A stretch of DNA of 64,000 nucleotides from Tetrahymena thermophila SB210 (taxonomy: Eukaryota; Ciliophora; Oligohymenophorea; Hymenostomatida; Tetrahymenidae): positions 1,798,001-1,862,000 of the forward strand of contig NW_002476434.1 of assembly GCF_000189635.1 (NCBI RefSeq), written 5' to 3'. The position numbers and the translations under genes are program-made. Shown piece after piece: positions 12,507 to 23,090 of this stretch. How positions within the stretch are numbered: position 1 is the first letter of the stretch; each line of letters opens with the position of its first letter. The notes beneath the pieces were generated by a model. It did not search any database and was not told where the DNA came from. It was given only the letters and a program-made list of their open reading frames with translations.

Positions 12507-13500
12507 TCAAGTTAGACTTCCAGTAGCAACATATTGAGCAATCATCTTAAAACCTTCTAAAAATTCTGAGCTCAATCTGTAAAATCCTCCTATGATATCA
12601 TCTTTATCCAATATTTTTGATTCTCCAGTAACAACGAAAATAGTATGCTTTGGAAGCAACTCTAGCAGCATATCTTCAAAATCCTTATTATTTTATGCAT
12701 CTAATTATATCCTATTTGGTATTTCTAAGCTTCCCAACATGTAGCATTAAAATGTCTTAGGATAATTTACATCTTATGCTTCCTTGGTATTTTAATCACT
12801 TATACGTATCTATTGTTTAGTAAATAATAATTATACTAAATTATATGAATTTATTATAAATAAAATCCTATTTTGATATATTATTAAATAAAGTATAATA
12901 AAAATAACATATTACTTTTATCATTTTTTTTTAGTTAACACTAACAGGAGTTTCTAAAAAGTAAAAGTAGACTTTAGGGATAGAAGGATCAATTTTCATT
13001 TCATTAATGAATACTTAGATTTTATTCAGTTATGCTTTAGCTTCTTCTAATTTTTTATCAGTCTAATATATGTAATGAGGATCAGGTAAATTTTTTGATT
13101 GCCTTGATAAGTTGAAAACATGGTTTTTTATGTTAAGCTTTATAAAATCTAAAAAGGAAATGATAAATTAAATTCTTTTATTAGGCTATTAGCTCTTTGC
13201 ATGATTAATAATATCCTCAAAATATGTTTTCTAGCTATTTTAAATATCATAGTTGAGGATGCTTACTATTAAATTTTTTTTTTTTTTAGCATTTTTAACA
13301 TCTGAATCATTTATATTATTAATATCATTTAAGAAGGTTATCATTTATGGATTTGCAATACAATTTACTGATATATAATCATCGATTTCTAGATCTGTAT
13401 TCTTTATTTCATACCTAACCAATATATCTACATAATTCTTCTTTTCGCTCTTTTTTATAGATTTAATTGTTGTTTCAAATTCGTAAATCTACTACTCCAT
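12507..13500 (-). CDS. Uncharacterised protein, 295 aa
   Basis: Exon 1 12916-13500 (195 codons), phase-0 intron 12810-12915, exon 2 12507-12809 (100 codons plus TGA). Begins MEQQIYEFETTIKS and carries a Lys run (NAKKKKNL) near residue 77. The C-terminal 100 residues look like a folded alpha/beta unit, with FQCYMLGSLEIPNR, LLPKHTIFVVTGESK and IIGGFYRLSSEFLEGF, ending YVATGSLT*. No signal peptide, membrane span or metal-binding motif. I do not recognise the family. It is on the same strand as the preceding gene with about 330 bp between them, but nothing ties them functionally. Confidence 0.65.
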
Positions 13501-14471
13501 ACTTCAAAACAATTTCCTTTAATTAAGATAATCAAATAAATTATTTGCTTTCTATCAAATATACTCAAAAAATCTAATTAATCTCTTTAGATAATATGAA
13601 TAGACGCAAGTTTTTATTTTATCTTTTTATATTATAAAAATGTTAGAATTACATAAATTATTCGTTATTTAATATAGGTTTAAAATTCTTAAATACTTTG
13701 CTTACCAAGTTTTTATTCTAACACATATTACTGATATAAAATTTAATCTCTTTAGAGAACCACTCATTTAAAATAGTTTCATATCTAATTAATCCTTTAA
13801 TATTAATGTAAATTTATATATTATATCAATTAAACTTATCATAGAAGCATCATAAAATAATTTCAAACTAAAAAATTTCCCTCAAATTTATTTTTAGTTA
13901 AATAAAAAATACAAACATTTTAATTTAAATTTTAAAAAAGTAAAAAAGAATATTATAAATCAAGTAAATTTAACAAAAAAATAAAGTAAAATTGACAAAA
14001 AAGTAAAGTAAAATTAACAAAAAAAGAAAGTAAAATTGACAAATAAGTGTATAAAATAAAGTAATTATGGAGAATTTAAATTTATTATAAATAATATATA
14101 TACAATACATATAGTTAGTCATTTATTCAGTCAATCATAAATATTATATTTTGATATTTGGAAAATTAAACAGTTTTATGAGAAATATTTTATATTTTAT
14201 TTGAAAATAAAGAATATCGTATTTATTTTGTAATTTATAAAATCAACTAAAATTTTTATTATTTCACTTTAAGCTGATTGATGGATTTATATTCAATATT
14301 TTAATAAATTCCTATTTAATTGTTGATTAGAAATTTTAAGGATTGTATTTTCAAGTTTAGTAATTATTAATGAATTAATGAGTGATTAAAACCTTATTTT
14401 TTCTAAATAAATTATTTTTTTTTTTGCATTTTTAATTAAATTATAGCTATTAAAACAAAATAGAACTACTT
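13501..14471. other. Intergenic with minisatellite
   Basis: AT-rich spacer between minus-strand genes. It holds a short tandem repeat at about 13968-14046 (listed separately). No coding stretch accepted. Confidence 0.55.
13968..14046. repeat. Minisatellite, ~22-bp unit, 3-4 copies
   Basis: Consecutive units of the form ACAAAAAAGTAAAGTAAAATTG with one or two substitutions each. Non-coding and located 5' of the 12.5-13.5 kb gene. Confidence 0.85.
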
Positions 14472-16352
14472 TCAAGCTTGACAACGATCTAAACCAGCAA
14501 TTTGAATATCATCTAATTTATAAGTCATAGCAACAATAAACACTGTCAATTCTATCAATGCTAAAACTATAAAAGAAGCCCTTTATGCATAGATGAGTCT
14601 ATTTTTTAAATTATTATTAGAAAATGAATTTATTTTTAATTTTTAATTTACTTTTTTGAAGGGTTTTGTGCCTTATAGAAACCAAACGATAAAAAAACTC
14701 CAGCTACTATACCACCTATGAAATTTTTAAATAAATATATTAATAATTGTCAATTGATTGCAAATTTTGCTTTTTTTGTTAAGTTATGTTTTAAATAAGT
14801 AAAATGGAAGATATTAATTTTTTTCTATAAATACAATATATTTTATGAATGAATGAGAAGCTGTTTATGTCATATGATTTTTTTTCTATTTTAATTTAAA
14901 ATGTAATTTTATAAATTAATTACCTAAATAGCTAGAGCCTTTAACTGTAACACTTTCAATTATACACAAAAAATTTGTCACTATTACCAATAAAAGCATA
15001 CCTAATATGGGTTTCTTTTTAGATTAAGGAATTCTTTTGCGGATTGTATATAAGAAAGTTATCTAAAGGATAAAAATGCCCATCATAATTGAATTAGCTC
15101 CAATTTGTATTTCGTAAGGCTCAATCAAACCAACAAATATGTTTCCTGAAAAAGCACAAACTCCATAGAGCCACAACATTTTTACCACTCCATAGTGAGA
15201 CTCTAAAACATATCCGTAAAATAGTAATGAGAATATACTTGAAATGATATTAAACCATGAAGCAGAAAGCAGAGATGATATCAAGAGACGATGGACTTAG
15301 CCTTCGTTTGTAACACTTGGTTGGAACTAGCAGCCAATTTTGTAAGCTGTACAAGCTCTCTTTTAAGAAGTTGTAGATTCTAAGATAAGTTAAATAAGAA
15401 AGAAAACTATAAATAAGGCACATAGAGCAGTTACAGTAGAGCGTAGCTTGCATTTTGGGAAGAGGACATCTATACAACGTTTAAGCTTTTTCTTTTTGGC
15501 ATTTTGTCCTTAATTAATTTTCTTAGATTTGTTTGAAACTTGAGAATTAGATAGAGATTACTAGTCTTTCTGATTCATATCTAAAGCAATTTATTGATGA
15601 TCTAAATCTGCAGCGATGATGTTATTTTTATCATTACCTTTTCCCTTTAGAATTACACTATTTTGATTGCTATTATTGTTTGAGATGTTGTTCATTTAGA
15701 TATCTTGAAATTGCAAGGAGCTTCTTTAGCTACTACCTTAGCTTTTAGGCTATCTTATAATCGGTGGGAGTTGAGTTGGTTTTTTAAGGGCAGGCTTTAA
15801 CTAACTTTAAGGATCATTTAATTGATTTCTATAATTATTTTTTTCATTGCCTACTTCTTAAAGCTGCTATCCAATATTGATTTCATAACTTTAATCTTCA
15901 TGAATTTCCTTTCCTATGTTATTCTTTTAGGGAGATTTAATACTTTTGTCATCTATTATACTTCCATTCAAAATAAGAGAAGTATTATTTGAGTATACGT
16001 TGGTTTTTGCACTGTATTGATTCTTGAATTTTCCACTATTTAAACTATTTCTTTCTTCATTGATGTCTGCATTGTTGAGATGTAAAATGCTGTTATTCAT
16101 CACAAAGCTTTGATTTTGCTAGCTTTTACTCGACATTGGATATCCTGCTTGAATTTGCTTGAAAGCTGCTGGATTATTTTAACTGCTATTTAAATCCATA
16201 TCCTGATAAGCCTCCAACTCCAAGCCCTTAATCACCTAAGCTAAGGTGTTATCCGCGTCTACTTAAGAATCATCAATTTTAAAGTTCAAGCTCTCATTTT
16301 GCTTATCATTATTCTCTCTCTATTGCTAATAATTTTTGTTTGGGGTGCTCAT
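14472..16352 (-). CDS. Rhomboid-fold membrane protein, probable pseudoprotease, 539 aa
   Basis: Exons 14924-16352, 14652-14715, 14472-14598; introns 208 and 53 nt; phases 1 and 2 agree and the total is 1620 nt. The first 330 residues are a polar Ser/Asn/Gln-rich cytosolic extension. A rhomboid core follows in family order: HRLLISSLLSASWF, the GYVLESHYG element (GxxxE), LYGVCAFSGN, IGANSIMMG in place of the catalytic GxSG segment, and SYLGGIVAG in place of the AHLGG helix. By this alignment the catalytic Ser is Asn, the catalytic His is Tyr, and the L1/TM2 His and Asn (HLxxN) are also replaced. Known inactive rhomboids (iRhoms) likewise have long N-termini and act in membrane-protein trafficking; a comparable role is inference. 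A last helix after exon 3 (ASFIVLALIELTVFIVAM) gives about seven spans. Confidence 0.82.
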
Positions 16353-17676
16353 TCCTTCCTTACAAATAATTGCTAAATGACTTAGTTAAATGTAATGATC
16401 AATTATTTATTATATTAAAAATTATAAAATTGATTAACTATTTTTTTTGTCGTTGATTATTTTTTTGAAAGAATGATAATAATTTGTTTAATTTTCTTTT
16501 TGTAAACCAACAAAATATAAAAAATGTATGATTTTAAATCAATCTGGATGTTAATTTTGAGAGGATATAATTCAATTAATTTATAATATCATCATTCAAA
16601 AAATAGATTTTTTTTAGATTTTTTTATGAAAGAGATAGAATTGCAATTTCAGTGATAGAAGATTTTATTTATTGGTTGAATAACAAATTAAATTAATTGC
16701 TCTTATCGATACACATAATTAAAATTTCTTCTACCATTCAAATATACATTATTGTTTTCAAATCATATTTGTATATTTTTTTAATTATTACCAAAATCAA
16801 CTTAGACAGACTAACGAACTTATTTACAATTAAATCCATAAGAATGTGTCAATTTTGAGAGTGTGAATTATACTTTATTGTATAATAAAATCAATAATAA
16901 AGGAATTATGTATATTAATTCAAACTTGAAAAACACATTAATCTATTAATGAAAATAAATTCAAATCCAATTAGATTTTAATGAATATTTCTCATATTTA
17001 ATAAAATATTTTTATTAAGTAACTCAAATAAAATAATTTGATAAGGTATTTATTTAAAAAGCTTTATTTTAATTTATAAAATATAAAATCATAAAAATTA
17101 CTACAAATCCATACATACTATAAATCCTCATTAGTTAAGGTACCCTAATTTAAATTTTTTTATCCATCGACATCTAAAATTCAAATTTTTTTTTAAGATA
17201 TAATTTTAATTACCTATCATTCACTAAAATCGATTTTATGGTATTATTTAAAATGAAGTCTTAATAATAAATGAGGGTTAATAATTTATTTTAACTTTTA
17301 ATTAGAGTAATTTTTTTATTTTTCATATTTTTATTATGAAATTATCTGTAAAATATTTAATAAAATGTATTTATTTTAGTAAAAACTTTAAAAAAAGAAG
17401 AGAAAAAATAGATTTTTTATTTTTTATTTTTTATTTTATTTAGATAAGATGAATAAAATAAATATAAGACAGATAGATTATTAAATAAGTTTTAAAAAGA
17501 AAACAAAAAAAAAGTAATTGTTTTAGAATGATTAGAAATAATAGAGTAAAAAAGTATGATTCAATTCATTACAAAAAAAATATAAAATATCTTAATGTTA
17601 TTTATTACATCAAATTTTTTTTTGATTCACAGAAAAACGTATTTTTTATATTTCATTTAGTGATTGTTTATTTATT
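16353..17676. other. Intergenic, AT-rich
   Basis: About 1.3 kb between the rhomboid-like gene start and the 3' end of the first secreted-protein gene. Poly-A/T tracts and no coding stretch; nothing distinctive noted. Confidence 0.55.
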
Positions 17677-18834
17677 TCAGTTTTGATTAGGTTTAAGTTT
17701 TCTGGAAATCTTATTGGCAGTGAAGAGATCTCTAACTTAGATTGAAGTTTCGTAAGATTTACCGTAGGAATGAGCGGTTTAAATGAAAGCAGAAACTAAG
17801 CCTGATCCTTAGCAGTAGATAGAATTCTTGTTGTCGTTAGAAGATCCCTTGTAATTTTCTTGGGAGTAGAATCTGACATACTTACCAGCAGGAACATACA
17901 AACTCTTGTATTTACTCAAATCGATCTTTGAAATATCTTGAGTTATTTAGACTTAATCACCTGTGAAATTGCATCCACTGAAGAGGATAGGGTTAGCAAC
18001 AACATTGCAGGTTCCTCTTGTGTAAGCAACGCTGTTATTAGCACTAGGAGATGAAGAGCCAGTAGCTAGGTAGAATGTTCCTTAGCTTTAAAGAACACCA
18101 ACGCAATCACTTCTAGAGTCACATGCAGCCAATGCTAAAGATTCACTTGCATATGAAGCAGCTTGAATCAAGCTTGCAAAGGTTTGATAAGATTACTTAG
18201 AATAGTTACAGTAAGTTCCTTAAACTTATTAAACAGGGCACTTAGATTTAACCCATGAGTTTTCTCCATTTGGTGAAAGTTAGAAAGTAGTTCCAGCTCT
18301 TAACTAGAAACCCCAAACACCATCAAAAGCATTAGTAGCAGCACCACCACCAATATCTTTTCTGGAGAAGGTAACACCACCACAGGAAGAATCAGCTCTA
18401 CAAGCAGCAAGAGCATCATTCAAATTTGAGAAATCTTTGCAATTTTAATTGCAGCCTCCTAAGAAAACACCTTAACCTTAAGTATAATCGCAGGGATCGA
18501 AAGTAGTTTGAGGATCAGGGCAAGTAGACTTTAACCAGGAATTTTCCTTGTTTGGAGATTTACTACCTGTTTTTGAAGCTCTGAGTTGATAACCCCATCC
18601 ATTACCAATTGCATTAGTAGCAGCACTACCACCAATTGATTTATAACTATAGGAAACACCACCACAATTATTAGAAGCGTCACATGCAGCAAAAGCATCA
18701 GACAGTTTGGCAAAATCTTAACAATTATTGTAACAAGATCCACTGTACTAGCCATATCCGTTTGTATAAGCGCAGCCACAATAGACTTAACTTATAATTA
18801 ATCCTAAAATAAGTAAAACACTCAAATTTCTCAT
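17677..18834 (-). CDS. Secreted Cys-rich protein with beta/gamma-crystallin-like C-terminus, copy 1, 385 aa
   Basis: Single exon. Begins with a signal peptide (MRNLSVLLILGLIISQVYCG). Two clear repeats of about 90 residues follow, each with C..C.DF..L.DA.AAC......CGGV.[FY]S, then TNA...G.WG[FY]QLRA and a Ser-Pro-rich tail ending in KS.CP; a shorter third Cys repeat ends in ACDSRSDCVGV. The last 100 residues (CNFTGDQVQITQDIS, YKSLYVPAGKYVRFY, NYKGSS) have the spacing of a beta/gamma-crystallin Greek-key domain. Tetrahymena secretory-granule proteins such as Grt1p and Igr1p carry such C-terminal domains (established knowledge), so dense-core granule cargo is a reasonable inference. The disulfide-rich repeats resemble PAN/apple modules loosely. 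GC content is higher than in neighbouring DNA, as expected for a highly expressed ciliate gene. Confidence 0.82.
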
Positions 18835-20826
18835 ACTAAAAGGTGAGCAAATAAAATATTCAATTTAATTAATTTTTTTGTTTTTGTTTTTTATTATTTC
18901 TGTTTTTTAATTCACCGATACATATATATTGCATAATATATTCAATTTAAGTCTTATGCTTTTAATTATTTTCTGAGGGTTTTTGTATTACCCAACTATA
19001 ATAGCTCTTTGAATTTTTAATATGAACTTCAGCCTCACTAATCCGTTTTTGCCCTTCATTCATACAATATTATCTAGCAAACTATTTTAATTTACATCAA
19101 GCAAACATCCTTCTTAGTCGATAAAAATAATTGAGACAGTATATATTGAATACTCCGTTTTTCATTTTTTATCTGTATTTATGATGCATACATACATAAT
19201 AATTAAGGTTAACTTCTTATTTTCCTTTAAGCATAAATTAATATTACTTCGATTAATTTATTTATTTACATATGCACCATTTTTTATTTTTTTTTTTATA
19301 AAGTTCAATTAATTATTTTTATTTTAATTTTAAAAATAGATTTTTAACATTTCTAAGAATTCAAAAAAGTGTTTTTCATTTTTATTTTTTGAATTTTTAA
19401 ATTCAATCTTCAAGTCGGTCAATTTTTTTTTAGTGATTTCTTGATAAAAATAATAATAATGATAAATTTTAATAAATTAATGTAAAGTAAAGTAAATAAC
19501 TTACTTAATAAAGTTCAAGTAACCAATTAAAGCTTAATTAAAAAAATAAATATTCAAATAATGCTAATTTTTTTTTGTTAAGTATTTTATTAAAATTAAA
19601 CCAAAATGTGTTTTCAATTAACGAAAATTAAATGTATTATTTACTGTAAAAAGATTAATTAAGATGTATTTATGAAAGATTTAATTTAAATGGGGATATT
19701 TAAATTCAGCTAACAAATTCTATAGGAAAAGTATATTAAAATGATTAATTTATGTTCAAAAAACTATCTAAATCTGATTATTTTTTGTTCCTAAGCAGCG
19801 TAACATTAGGTATTAGATTATGATCAATTATGATGAACACGAAATAATGGAGAATTAGTCTGCTAAACCTAATTTTAAATAAATAAATAGTAATGTATTA
19901 AATATTTTAAGAAATACTAAATTTATGATAAAAATTGTATTAGTAAAATAAATCAAAAATTTTCTCCATTGGAAATTGACTGAAAATATTTTAACTTTCT
20001 TATTTACTGATTTCTATTTCTTATATTAACATAATATTTAATATTATAAATGTGGAAGGGTAAATAGTATAAAAGAATTGTAATTATAAATATTAGGGAT
20101 CAACCTTAATCTGAAAGTTTGACACCAGTCAGATACTAAAAATTAAACTCACTACCAACCCTTACATTTTATTTATTATTAATATGTGAATAAAAGTTTC
20201 TATATTTTATAATATGCTACTATTTAATGGACATAATTTTTCTTCTTCATCATAGTATTTTTATTATTTTAAAGTAACTAAATTAATTTTAAATCTCTAT
20301 TATATATTCTTAAATGATTAACAGAAGAAATAGTAAGGATTAATATCATATAATTTTTTAGTCATAATTTTTGCTCTTTTTTCATTGTAAAAATTTGAAG
20401 ATAATAGCTTTTGTGAATTAGTAAACTCCAATCTCAAATATATATAATGAATTTCAATATCAATTTGAATGCTCATTTTGTTTTTTATCTACTTGTATAT
20501 TTCTTTCAATTTTTCATTCTTATGTGAAGATCAATCAATTAAATTTCTATGATTTTAAATATCAAATTTCATTTTAGAAAACTTTTTTCAAATATTTTAG
20601 CTGAAATTGTATTTAAATATTTTAGTTGAAATTATATTCAAATAAGATAAGTATGTAATTCATTTATTGATTGATTGCTTGCTTGCTTGTTTAGTATTAA
20701 ATTAAAAAATAAATTTGTTTTAGGATGAGAAATGAAATGAAATTCGCATAAAATATCTTATAAAAATTACGAAATTTATTAATATATTCACTGATAAGTT
20801 TATATTGTTTATTTTTATTATTTATG
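18835..20826. other. Spacer between the two secreted-protein genes
   Basis: Upstream region of copy 1. The element TTCAGCCTC at 19028 (GAGGCTGAA on the gene strand) lies about 195 bp upstream of the start codon, the same distance as in copy 2. The rest, about 19200-20800, is AT-rich with no accepted gene; a short doublet of TATTTTAG(C/T)TGAAATT sits near 20600. Confidence 0.6.
19028..19036 (-). promoter_or_regulatory. GAGGCTGAA element, copy 1 gene
   Basis: Gene-strand GAGGCTGAA about 195 bp 5' of the ATG at 18834. The same nine bases occur about 195 bp 5' of the paralogue. A conserved position in otherwise diverged AT-rich flanks suggests a regulatory site, but it could simply be residual homology. 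Confidence 0.4.
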
Positions 20827-21975
20827 TCAGTTTTAATTAGGCTTAAGCTTTCTATTAACTTTGAGATCTCTTACTTAAATTGAAGTTTCGAAAGAAAAAT
20901 CTTAAGAGTAAGCCTTTTAAATAAAGACAGAGCCAAAGCTTTAACTTTAACAGTAGACAGAAGTTGTGTAAACATTATTGTTTCCCTTGAAGTTTGATTT
21001 GGTGTAGAATCTGACTGACTTACCAGCAGGAATATACAAACTCTTGTATTATCTTAAGTCAATTTAAGCAAGATCTGAGGTGAGATTGACTTAGCTTCCA
21101 GTGAAATTGCATCCACTAAAGAGAATAGGATAAGTGATGACATTGCATGTTCCTTTAGTGTATGCAACACTGTTAGTAGTGCTAGGAGATGAGGTACCAG
21201 TAGCCAAATAGAATGATCCTTAGTTTAAAACAACACCAGTACAATCAGGAGTTGAATCACATGCAGTTAAAGCTGACTATTCGGTGGTATATTAAATATC
21301 CCTTTGGATTAAATTAGCAAAGTTTTGATAAGATTGCTTTGAATAGTTGCAGTAAGTTCCTTAGACTTAAGAAACTGGACATTTTTATTTAACATATGAA
21401 CTTTCACCACACTATGAAACACCAAATACAGATCCAGCTCTTAACTAGAAACCCCAAACACCATCAAATGCATTAGTAGCAGCAGGGCCACCAATCTCCT
21501 TTCTGGAGAAAGTTACACCACCACATGAAGGATCAGCTCTGCAAGCATTAAGGGCGTCATTCAAATTAGAGAAGTCCTTACAACCTTAAACACAATCTGC
21601 TAAGAAAACACCTTAACCTTATGCATAATCGCAGGGTTCGAAAGGAGTATGAGGATCAGGGCAAGTAGATTTGAACCATGTGGTTTCTCTGACAGTAGAA
21701 GGACCACCTGAATAGGAAGCTCTAAGTTGATAACCATATCCATTACCTATAGCATTAGTTGAAGCACCACCACCATATTATCTTTAACTAAATGTAACTC
21801 CACCACAACTAGTAGAACTGTCACATGCAGCCATAGCTTCAGATAAAGTAGCATAATCCTTACAATCATTGTAACAGTACCCGCTGAAAGCGCCAAATCC
21901 AGTAGTATAAGCACAGCCGCAATAAACTTAGCTTATAGCTAATCCTAGAATCAATAATACACTTAGATTTTTCAT
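20827..21975 (-). CDS. Secreted Cys-rich protein with beta/gamma-crystallin-like C-terminus, copy 2, 382 aa
   Basis: Single exon; tandem paralogue of the 17.7-18.8 kb gene. Signal peptide MKNLSVLLILGLAISQVYCG is nearly identical to copy 1, and the same three Cys modules and Greek-key-like tail are present (CNFTGSQVNLTSDL, YKSLYIPAGKSVRFY, NFKGNN), ending KVNRKLKPNQN*. All cysteines visible in copy 1 seem to have a counterpart, while loops differ (for example GPSTVRETTW), pointing to selection on the fold. Expected to be a secreted or granule-stored protein. Its upstream DNA contains three tandem copies of a block that occurs once, in diverged form, upstream of copy 1, so expression of the two copies may differ. 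Confidence 0.82.
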
Positions 21976-22034
21976 ATTGAACAATTATTTTCAATTTATT
22001 TGTTTAATTATTTATTTACTTATTTATTTCTTTG

Positions 22035-23090
22035 TTGTGTTTTTTAGATTTTTTATTCAGGCTTTTAATTCACTAGTTCATAAATATAACTTGCTTTATC
22101 CATAAAATAAATATCTTTTGATATAAATCTATTTTATTAACTTTATTTTATTTTCTGATTGATTTGGTTTTCAGCCTCGAACTTAAATAAATAAATTGAC
22201 AGTTATAATCACTAGATTCTAGAATTAAAAACCTCCAAAATAAAATTAATAAATTTATTTATTTCATTAGGAAATTAAATATTCAGTTTTTAATTTATTT
22301 TTTGATAATTGACATTTAGCATAATAATTAAGTATAATTTTAGTTTTATTTAATATGCTTGAAACGAGCATAGCTCAAACATAATACTTTTTAAAATCTA
22401 TGTATTTTAGATTTTTTAATAAGGTTTTTAATTCAATCATAATTTTAACACCACTTGCCAATCATGTATTTAATATCTTTTGATATAAATCTATCTTATT
22501 AACTTTCTTTTATTTTCTAATTGATTTGAATTTCAGCCTCGAACTTAAATATAAGTTGCCAATTTTAATCACTCAATTTTAGCATTAAAAATCTCCAAAA
22601 TATAATTAATTAATTAATTTCTAAAGCAAATTTAATATTCCGTTTTTAATTTATTTTTTTATAATTTACATTTAGGATAATAATTAAGGGTAATTCTACT
22701 TTTATTTAATATGCTTGAAACGAGCATAGATCAAACTAAATATTTTTTTAAATCTATGTTATTTACATTTTAAATAAGGTTTTTAATTCAATCATATTTT
22801 AACATCATATGCCAATCATGTATTTAATATATTTTTAAGATATTGATTTTCTTTTATTTTCTAATCGATTTGACTTTCAACCTCGAACTTAAATATAAAT
22901 TTACGGTTTTAATTGCTGATTATTTCAATAATAATCTTACTAACAATTTTCGCAATTAAAAATCTTAAAAATAAATTCAAACAGTAAATTAAGTATTTTG
23001 TTTATTTTTTTTTGATTTGCATTTATTAATATAATGTTTAAGTAGAGCTTTACTTTTTATTTAATATACTTGAATTGAACAAAGTTCGAA
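22035..23090. repeat. Three tandem copies of a ~350-bp upstream block
   Basis: Diverged copies at about 22035-22385, 22400-22745 and 22755-23090. Each contains a GGCTTTTAATTCA-like start, TTTTATTTTCT(G/A)AT(T/C)GATTTG, TTTCA(G/A)CCTCGAACTTAAAT and an end TTTAATATGCTTGAAACGAGC (weaker in the third copy). The first copy is closest to the start codon of secreted-protein copy 2. Non-coding; probably repeated promoter or enhancer DNA. Confidence 0.82.
22170..22178 (-). promoter_or_regulatory. GAGGCTGAA element, copy 2 gene
   Basis: Same nine-base element as upstream of copy 1, about 195 bp 5' of the ATG at 21975. It recurs at about 22527 in the second repeat unit and as a one-mismatch form near 22875 in the third. 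Confidence 0.4.

Noticed and set aside
15063..15477. Two short overlapping ORFs in the rhomboid region as separate small proteins
   Set aside because: One is a fragment of the rhomboid core cut at TAG codons, the other an out-of-frame shadow; with TAA/TAG read as Gln the gene is one frame.
20060..20170. CCAACCC-like string as internal telomeric repeat
   Set aside because: Only one partial unit; Tetrahymena telomeres are tandem CCCCAA repeats, which are absent here.
19800..20180. Possible small RNA gene: ATGATGA-like box near 19830 and a GGAAGGGTAAAT / ACCAACCCTTAC pair
   Set aside because: No matching D box at snoRNA distance and no convincing stem; too weak to call.
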